Shown here piece by piece: positions 1 through 4,113 of a DNA stretch of 5,719 bases. This DNA is from Polaromonas sp. (GTDB lineage Bacteria > Pseudomonadota > Gammaproteobacteria > Burkholderiales > Burkholderiaceae_C): the NCBI GenBank assembly GCA_026786065.1, contig JAJAYS010000077.1, forward strand, positions 1 to 5,719, given 5' to 3'. Made by a program: the position numbers and the translations under genes. The notes under the pieces were generated by a model. The model was not told the DNA's origin. It saw nothing but the letters and a program-made list of their open reading frames with translations, and made no database searches. How positions within the stretch are numbered: position 1 is the stretch's first letter; every line of letters starts with the position of its first letter.

Positions 1-270
1 GGACAGCATATCGCGGCCCAGCTCCTCCGTGCCAAGCGGAAAACCTGAGGTTCCGATCGGCTTGAGCCGCTTGAACATGGACGACTGGTACGGGTCTGCC
101 GGAGCCAGCCAGGGGCCGAACACGGCCAGACCGACAAGCAGCAACACCACCGCGGCCGCGCCCAAGGCGACCGGGTCTTTTAAAAACCGGTGCAGGGCGG
201 CCGTCCAGTAGCCGCGTGAGCGCTGCACCTGCAGAGCCTGAATCGGGGGCGATGCGGCGAGGGTGCTCAT
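1..270 (-). CDS. DppC-type ABC transporter permease, N-terminal 90 residues (runs off left edge)
   Basis: Inner-membrane permease of a peptide/nickel/opine-type (Dpp/Opp) importer, expected to pair with the DppB-like subunit encoded just upstream. The first 90 codons are visible. A cytoplasmic N-terminus of about 30 residues leads into one hydrophobic membrane helix at roughly residues 34-55 (DPVALGAAAVVLLLVGLAVF), then a periplasmic stretch ending in PLGTEELGRDMLS (residues 78-90). The LGT-(D/E)-ELGRD signature is diagnostic of DppC/OppC N-terminal domains. The ATG lies one nucleotide past the stop of the preceding permease (TGA-C-ATG on the coding strand), and no Shine-Dalgarno is evident, so translation is probably coupled by re-initiation. 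The EAA loop and remaining helices lie outside the window. Family assignment is firm; the transported substrate cannot be read from this fragment. Confidence 0.93.
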   Translation of the reverse strand, partial: MSTLAASPPIQALQVQRSRGYWTAALHRFLKDPVALGAAAVVLLLVGLAVFGPWLAPADPYQSSMFKRLKPIGTSGFPLGTEELGRDMLS

Positions 271-271
271 G

Positions 272-1225
272 TCAGGTGCGCGCAATGCGGGGGTCAAGCA
301 GACTCTGCAGGATGTCCACCAGGAAATTGAGCAGAACGAAAAAGAGCGCCAGAACCAGAATGGTGCCCTGCAGCAACGGCAGGTCACGCTGGAAGATGGC
401 GGAGTTCAGCAGGAAGCCGGTGCCCGGCCATGAAAAAACGGTTTCGATCAGGATCGAGCCGCCCAGCAGGTAGCCCAGCTGCAGCCCCATCACAGCCAGC
501 GCGGTGGGTGCCGCATTTTTCAGCATATGGCGAAAGATGCCGGCGTGCGTGAGGCCGGTGGCGCGCAGGCCAACGATGAATTCCTGATCCAGAATGTCGG
601 CAACCAGCGCCCGCACGGTGCGCGCAATGATGCCCATGGGAATGACCGACATGGTCAGCGCGGGCAACACCAGAAACTGCAGGTGCGCCCAGTCCCACGA
701 CCAGTCACCCGACCCCGTCGGCCCCGCACCGGTGCCGGGCAACCAGCCCAACTGCGACGAAAACACGATCACCATCACCATGCCCAGCCAGTAGTGCGGC
801 ACGCTGACGCCCATGACGGCAAATACCGACGCGAGCCGGTCCACCCAAGAATTACGAAAGTAGCCGGCCACAAAACCGAACAGGCTGCCGAGCAGAAAGC
901 CGATGAAAGTGGCCACCACCGCCAGCCGCAGGGTGTTGCCCACGGCGGTCATGACTTCGGTGGCGACCGGCCGGTTGCTGGCAATCGACACGCCCAGATC
1001 GCCCTGCGCGGCGCGCCAGACCCACAGCGCGAACTGCTCGGGCAGCGAGCGGTTGAAGCCATACAGTTCGCGCAGTTGCGCCTGCAGGTCGGCCGATGCA
1101 TCAGGCGGCAGGATGGACACCAGTGGGTCACCCGGCGCCAGATGCACCAGCAAAAAACACACGAAAGCAACGCCCAGCATGATGGGCAGCGCATACAGCG
1201 TGCGGCGCAGCAGGTAGCGAAGCAT
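272..1225 (-). CDS. DppB-type ABC transporter permease
   Basis: Complete 317-residue integral membrane subunit of a peptide/nickel/opine-type ABC importer (binding-protein-dependent transport, MetI-like fold). It starts with the usual DppB N-terminus, MLRYLLRRTLYALPIMLGV, whose first helix spans about residues 9-30, followed by the family's HLAPGDP motif (28-34). Further hydrophobic segments lie near 99-121, 133-157, 184-206, 242-260 and 287-309. The cytoplasmic EAA-type loop that docks the ATPase is at about 213-240 (core VGLRATGLTHAGIFRHMLKN), followed by the typical LGGSILIETVFSWPGTG block (254-270). Length is normal for DppB. The ATG is 13 nt downstream of the binding-protein stop; the Shine-Dalgarno is weak, so it probably relies on upstream translation. 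The stop is 1 nt before the DppC-like start. Likely substrates are peptides or a related small solute; specificity is set by the binding protein and cannot be named here. Confidence 0.95.
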   Translation of the reverse strand: MLRYLLRRTLYALPIMLGVAFVCFLLVHLAPGDPLVSILPPDASADLQAQLRELYGFNRSLPEQFALWVWRAAQGDLGVSIASNRPVATEVMTAVGNTLRLAVVATFIGFLLGSLFGFVAGYFRNSWVDRLASVFAVMGVSVPHYWLGMVMVIVFSSQLGWLPGTGAGPTGSGDWSWDWAHLQFLVLPALTMSVIPMGIIARTVRALVADILDQEFIVGLRATGLTHAGIFRHMLKNAAPTALAVMGLQLGYLLGGSILIETVFSWPGTGFLLNSAIFQRDLPLLQGTILVLALFFVLLNFLVDILQSLLDPRIART

Positions 1226-1238
1226 GGCCGGCGTGTGC

Positions 1239-2912
1239 TCAGTCCATCGTCATGGTCGCAATATCAATGAACCAGCTTTTGGGCTGCACCACGTTTTTTA
1301 CCTTGGCAGATATGGCACGTGGGCCCACGTCGTGCGCCACCCAGACGAAGGGCGCGTCTTCCACAATGTAGGCATGCAGTTTGGCCAGCGCCGCGTCGCG
1401 GGATTTTTCTTCGAAGCTGGTACGGGCGTCGGCCACCAGCTTGTCCACTTCGGCATTGCCGTAGTAGCCCCAATTGTTCGACACCGGCGGGAAGGTTTTG
1501 GTGCTGACGAAGCGCACCATCGCAAAGAATGGGTCCATCGCCGCGAAGCTGACGTTGGTGGCATTGGCGCCGTTGGCCGACGGGTCCTTCGCGCCCTTGC
1601 GCCAGTTGGTGAACAGCGTGTTCCATTCGATGACGTCGAATTGCACGTCGAAAAAGCATTGCTTGAGCGACTGCTGCATGAATTCGTTCATCGGAAGCGG
1701 CTGCATCTGGCCCGAACCGGAAGCGGATATCTGCACCTTCACCTTGACTGGCTTGGCCGCCGAGAAACCGGCTTGGGTCATCAGTGCCTGCGCCGACTTG
1801 ACGTTGTAGCTCATGTCGAACTTCGGGTTGCCCCACCAAGGGTGGCCGGGCGGCACCGTGCCTTTAGGCTCGGCCATCATGCCGCCGAGCAATTGCGACA
1901 GGCCGGCGCGGTCCACGCACTGGTTGGCGGCCTGGCGTACGCGCTTGTCGAGCCACGGAGAGCCTTCAACAAACGACAACTGCCACGGCCACACATGCGG
2001 CTGGGCGTTGGAATAAATCTTGTAACCACGCTGCTTTATTTGCGGCATCGCATCGGGGGCTGGCGCCTCGATCCAGTCCACCTGACCGCCGAGCAGCGCC
2101 GCCGTGCGGGCATTCGCCTCCGGCATGGGCAGCAGCACGACCTTGTCGATCTTTGGTACGCGCTTGGCGTCCCAGTAGGTTTTGTTGGCAGCAAGTTCAA
2201 GCCTTTCGCGCGCTACAAAACGGGTGACTCTGAACGGGCCTGAACCTGCCGGGTCGGCGGCGAAGGCTGTCCACGCGGCCTTGGAGCGGTCCGCCGGAAC
2301 TGTGACGCTGGCTGGCACGGCTTTGAATTTGGAGTCCCAGTGGGCAGGGGAGGCCATGAACAGATTGGCCAGGTTGATCGGCAGGAACGAATCAGGTTCG
2401 CTGGTCGTGAGTTCGACGGTCAGATCGTCGATCTTGCGGGCGCTGCGCAAGGTCGGCATACGCGAGGTCGTCACGCCAACCTGGCTGGGGTCGAAGTGCA
2501 AGGCGTCCTTGTCGAGAACCTTGTTCACGTTCCACACCACGGCCTCGGCATTGACCGCCGAGCCGTCATGAAACTTGACACCGGGCCGGAGCTTGAACAC
2601 CCACTTTGTCTTGTCGGCGGCATCCACCGCCCACGACACGGCGAGGGCGGGGATCAACGGGCTGGCGGAATCTTCTTTCGACAGATCCCACTGGGTCAGC
2701 GAGTCGTAAATGGGGATGCCGGTGAAACGGTTTCCTTCAAAGCCCTGGTCGGGTTGGCCCAGCGTCCGCGGGATGTCCGCAGCCGTCATGGCGATTCGAA
2801 GCACCTTTTCCTGAGCATGCACCGAAGGCGCTACCACTGCGGCCGCAAGCAGTGCCGCTCCAGCTGTGAAACGTAGCGAGCTTAGAGACCGATTCAGCGC
2901 AATTGCATTCAT
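1239..2912 (-). CDS. Periplasmic solute-binding protein of peptide-type ABC importer (SBP family 5, DppA/OppA-like)
   Basis: Complete 557-residue extracytoplasmic binding protein, expected to capture substrate in the periplasm and hand it to the DppB/DppC permease. The N-terminus is a Sec signal peptide: basic segment to R14, hydrophobic core about 15-28, and a likely signal peptidase I site after VHA (residue 33); no lipobox cysteine, so soluble rather than lipid-anchored. Family-5 hallmarks are the early IYDSLTQWD (68-76), a PALAVSW block (88-94) and FKLRPGVKFHDG (106-117). The C-terminal part has an NNWGYYGN segment and a tail rich in aromatic residues, as is common in this family. Length is in the usual 500-560 range and no frameshift is seen. 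The start is supported by GGGAG six nt upstream; an out-of-frame ATG lies 4 nt before it. It is first in the operon and follows a sigma-54-type promoter. DppA, glutathione-binding GsiB and opine binders all belong here; the substrate remains open. Confidence 0.95.
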   Translation of the reverse strand: MNAIALNRSLSSLRFTAGAALLAAAVVAPSVHAQEKVLRIAMTAADIPRTLGQPDQGFEGNRFTGIPIYDSLTQWDLSKEDSASPLIPALAVSWAVDAADKTKWVFKLRPGVKFHDGSAVNAEAVVWNVNKVLDKDALHFDPSQVGVTTSRMPTLRSARKIDDLTVELTTSEPDSFLPINLANLFMASPAHWDSKFKAVPASVTVPADRSKAAWTAFAADPAGSGPFRVTRFVARERLELAANKTYWDAKRVPKIDKVVLLPMPEANARTAALLGGQVDWIEAPAPDAMPQIKQRGYKIYSNAQPHVWPWQLSFVEGSPWLDKRVRQAANQCVDRAGLSQLLGGMMAEPKGTVPPGHPWWGNPKFDMSYNVKSAQALMTQAGFSAAKPVKVKVQISASGSGQMQPLPMNEFMQQSLKQCFFDVQFDVIEWNTLFTNWRKGAKDPSANGANATNVSFAAMDPFFAMVRFVSTKTFPPVSNNWGYYGNAEVDKLVADARTSFEEKSRDAALAKLHAYIVEDAPFVWVAHDVGPRAISAKVKNVVQPKSWFIDIATMTMD

Positions 2913-2918
2913 TCAAAA

Positions 2919-2923
2919 CTCCC
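2919..2923 (-). promoter_or_regulatory. Ribosome binding site of the solute-binding protein gene
   Basis: GGGAG on the minus strand, with a 6-nt spacer to the ATG whose first base is 2912. It selects that ATG over an out-of-frame ATG beginning at 2916, which lies too close to it. It is the only clear Shine-Dalgarno in the transporter operon, consistent with the downstream genes depending on translational coupling. Confidence 0.75.
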
Positions 2924-2941
2924 ATGAAAAGTGATTTTCTC

Positions 2942-2957
2942 AGCAGGTAACGTGCCA
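2942..2957 (-). promoter_or_regulatory. Candidate sigma-54 (RpoN) -24/-12 promoter of the ABC importer operon
   Basis: On the minus strand the sequence reads TGGCACG-TTAC-CTGCT. The sigma-54 consensus is TGGCACG-N4-TTGC(A/T): the -24 element matches at all 7 positions, the -12 element at 4 of 5 with the invariant GC kept, and the GG-to-GC spacing is exactly 10 bp. The predicted transcription start falls near 2931, giving a leader of about 19 nt with the GGGAG Shine-Dalgarno inside it. Such promoters need an AAA+ activator bound upstream; candidates are noted at 3051-3067 and 2991-3015. A sigma-70 alternative at 2980-3009 is much weaker. The match and geometry are seen directly; activity is inferred. 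Confidence 0.6.
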
Positions 2958-2979
2958 GATTCTGCCAGCCGATTCTTAC

Positions 2980-3009
2980 TTTAATAGGGGGGGTAATTCC
3001 TACATTCCA
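2980..3009 (-). promoter_or_regulatory. Weak sigma-70-like promoter candidate upstream of the importer operon
   Basis: On the minus strand TGGAAT (3009-3004) and TATTAA (2986-2981) are separated by 17 nt, with 3/6 and 4/6 matches to the -35 and -10 consensus. The spacer includes a run of seven C. It overlaps the TTACCC repeats. It might give basal transcription, but a match this weak is expected by chance in a region this size. Confidence 0.15.
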
Positions 3010-3015
3010 GGGTAA
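2991..3015 (-). repeat. TTACCC direct repeats in the importer leader (possible regulator site)
   Basis: On the minus strand TTACCC occurs at 3015-3010 and again at 2996-2991, a period of 19 bp. Between them GGAAT occurs twice, 8 bp apart (GGAATGTAGGAAT). A third TTACC lies in the spacer of the sigma-54-like promoter. The pair sits about 60-85 bp upstream of the predicted transcription start, a position suited to a transcription factor. The repeats are seen directly; a regulatory role is inference and no regulator can be named. Confidence 0.35.
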
Positions 3016-3032
3016 GTAACTCGATGCGTGGG

Positions 3033-3050
3033 CAACGTATTAGTGCGTTG
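3033..3050. repeat. Short inverted repeat CAACG-N8-CGTTG
   Basis: CAACG at 3033-3037 pairs with CGTTG at 3046-3050 across an A/T-rich 8-bp centre. The arms extend imperfectly outward into GGCA and TGCC. The site is centred about 110 bp upstream of the predicted importer transcription start and directly abuts the NtrC-like dyad. It could be an operator half-site pair; five-base arms also arise by chance. Confidence 0.25.
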
Positions 3051-3067
3051 TGCCCGCCGGTGGTGCA
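3051..3067. promoter_or_regulatory. NtrC-like dyad, candidate enhancer for the sigma-54 promoter
   Basis: The plus strand reads TGCCCG-CCGGT-GGTGCA. NtrC sites follow TGCACC-N5-GGTGCA: the right half matches 6/6, the left half 4/6, and the spacing is correct. It lies about 120-136 bp upstream of the predicted start near 2931, within the range used by NtrC enhancers. A single imperfect dyad is weak alone but gains weight beside the sigma-54-like promoter. Confidence 0.35.
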
Positions 3068-3151
3068 AATGCGCTGCGGCATCCCGGCACCGGGGCCAAG
3101 CCGTTAAAGCGATGACGGCAGTGTTTTTTGGTAATCGGTTGTGCTGAAATC

Positions 3152-3167
3152 GGCGCTGGCCAGCGCC
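3152..3167 (-). terminator. Palindromic hairpin just downstream of the hypothetical gene, possible terminator
   Basis: GGCGCTGGCCAGCGCC is a perfect 16-bp palindrome that would fold as a 6-bp G/C-rich stem with a GGCC loop. Flanking AAAT (3147-3150) and ATTT (3168-3171) can extend the pairing across one unpaired C. It begins 2 nt after the TAA stop at 3170-3172. No long U tract follows on the minus strand (only ATTTC), so it is not a textbook intrinsic terminator. It could instead protect the mRNA 3' end. Confidence 0.4.
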
Positions 3168-3169
3168 AT

Positions 3170-3778
3170 TTACCGATCACGGATCGCGAAGATCTGCTGA
3201 ATGTCACTGGATTCCGTGCCCGGAGCTATCGCTGCAACCGGCACCGTCACCGCTCCTGCCGCCACTGCCGCAGAGAAGCTGGCCTCACGCGGGCGCATCA
3301 CAGGGGCAACTGGTGCCTTCTGCCAGTACGCCTTCTCAGGCATCACGAGATACGGGCAGGTGTTCAAGGGCTCAATCTGCCACGAAATACCGTGCAGCCA
3401 CTCCTTGGCCAGCGGCTCGAAGCGCTCGAGCTCGGCCTGAAAAGATTTTTCGAAAGCCAGCAGGTGCCGAATCAGGCGGTCGTCCCAGTGTCTTACCACC
3501 AGACGCAAAAGCATCCCTGGGCCCCGGCGGCGGCTGACAACCAGTTGAATCTGGCAGGACACCCAGTGCGGCGGCATTCCGTGGCGTCGCAATTCGTCGC
3601 GCAGCAGCACATGGACCAACTGGCAGCGCATGCCACTTTCCGAGTTGTCCACAATGGTTGCGCAGCTGTCTTCGAAACGGCTGGCCTGCGCATCGGCAGC
3701 AGCAACGCCTTTGCCAGTTGATTTTGACGACGAGGCTGCATTACGCGATCCGAACAATCGGTTTATCAGAGACATCAT
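3170..3778 (-). CDS. Conserved-looking hypothetical protein, 202 residues
   Basis: I cannot assign a function or a named domain. It looks like a real gene: codon choice is G/C-rich at third positions, like its neighbours, and the composition is that of a folded protein. A short basic N-terminus (residues 1-13) and a Ser/Ala-rich linker (14-33) precede a compact region at about 50-155. That region is rich in Arg, His and Trp, with RRHGMPPHWVSCQ (64-76), SRRRGPGMLLRLVVRHWDDR (82-101) and a probable amphipathic helix at 102-121. An Ala/Val-rich stretch (167-186) follows, then the acidic-to-basic tail SSDIQQIFAIRDR. There is no signal peptide and no clear membrane helix. The start is one of two tandem ATGs (3778 or 3775); neither has a Shine-Dalgarno. 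It is divergent from gshA and in tandem with the importer, separated from it by 257 bp. It resembles uncharacterised Comamonadaceae proteins as far as I recall, which is unverified. Confidence 0.8.
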   Translation of the reverse strand: MMSLINRLFGSRNAASSSKSTGKGVAAADAQASRFEDSCATIVDNSESGMRCQLVHVLLRDELRRHGMPPHWVSCQIQLVVSRRRGPGMLLRLVVRHWDDRLIRHLLAFEKSFQAELERFEPLAKEWLHGISWQIEPLNTCPYLVMPEKAYWQKAPVAPVMRPREASFSAAVAAGAVTVPVAAIAPGTESSDIQQIFAIRDR

Positions 3779-4113
3779 GGAGTAAATCGGCTGCGCCGCT
3801 TTAAAGTTGAGAGAATTGCGCTGGGCTTGCCAAGCGGTTTCGGGTTCGCGCCAAAGGGCAGATGCTTGACGTCAAATTGCCCCGATAGTCCCCGCTCCGA
3901 TCAGGCAAGTCAAGGCAGCCCAAGCAGCGCGGGCCGTTGCAGCAGTGCGACTGTCGCTTTTTCAACGAGCGTCAGCGGCTTGCTGAAGCGAAGGTTGCGA
4001 TCCCCCAGCAAATCAGGCTACTGCGCAGGGCACGCTACACCACGCTGGCCACTGCAGCAGCCAGCAGGTGCGTGTGATACCTTTGACTGGATAACGCTAT
4101 CCGGAAACATCTG
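3779..4113. other. Divergent intergenic region between the hypothetical gene and gshA
   Basis: 335 bp without a credible gene. It must hold the promoters of both flanking genes, but no good -35/-10 pair stands out on either strand. Visible items are the perfect 10-bp palindrome TTGACGTCAA at 3866-3875 and a small hairpin at 4087-4104 just before gshA. A plus-strand open frame from a TTG at 3827 ends in a TGA at 4112-4114 that overlaps the gshA start. Its Ser-rich composition and mixed codon use argue against it being a gene. Confidence 0.6.
4087..4104 (+). promoter_or_regulatory. Small hairpin overlapping the gshA ribosome binding region
   Basis: CTGGATA (4087-4093) pairs with TATCCGG (4098-4104) around an ACGC loop: 7 bp including one G-T wobble. 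It ends 9 nt before the gshA ATG. Its 3' arm includes the GG of the only Shine-Dalgarno-like bases (GGAAA, 4103-4107). In mRNA it could partly mask ribosome entry. The pairing is seen; any regulatory role is inference, and a hairpin this small may be chance. Confidence 0.25.

Noticed and set aside
527..1270. 247-codon plus-strand open frame antisense to the DppB-like gene
   Set aside because: Its His/Gln/Arg-rich, low-complexity composition is typical of a frame read opposite a G/C-rich membrane-protein gene; the minus strand holds an unmistakable permease.
1224..2243. 339-codon plus-strand open frame antisense to the binding-protein gene
   Set aside because: Its Arg/His/Gly-rich composition is that of a shadow frame, and the minus-strand gene has a signal peptide and clear family motifs.
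3083..3094. CCCGG-CA-CCGGG inverted repeat, considered as a terminator stem
   Set aside because: The 2-nt loop cannot close a hairpin and no T tract follows on either strand.
3100..3129. Possible plus-strand intrinsic terminator: GCCGT/ACGGC stem followed by a T6 run
   Set aside because: The stem is only 5 bp with a 10-nt loop, and there is no plus-strand gene upstream for it to terminate.
3866..3875. Perfect palindrome TTGACGTCAA, considered as an operator or -35 element
   Set aside because: No suitable -10 lies 16-18 bp away on either strand, and a lone 10-bp palindrome in 335 bp is weak evidence.
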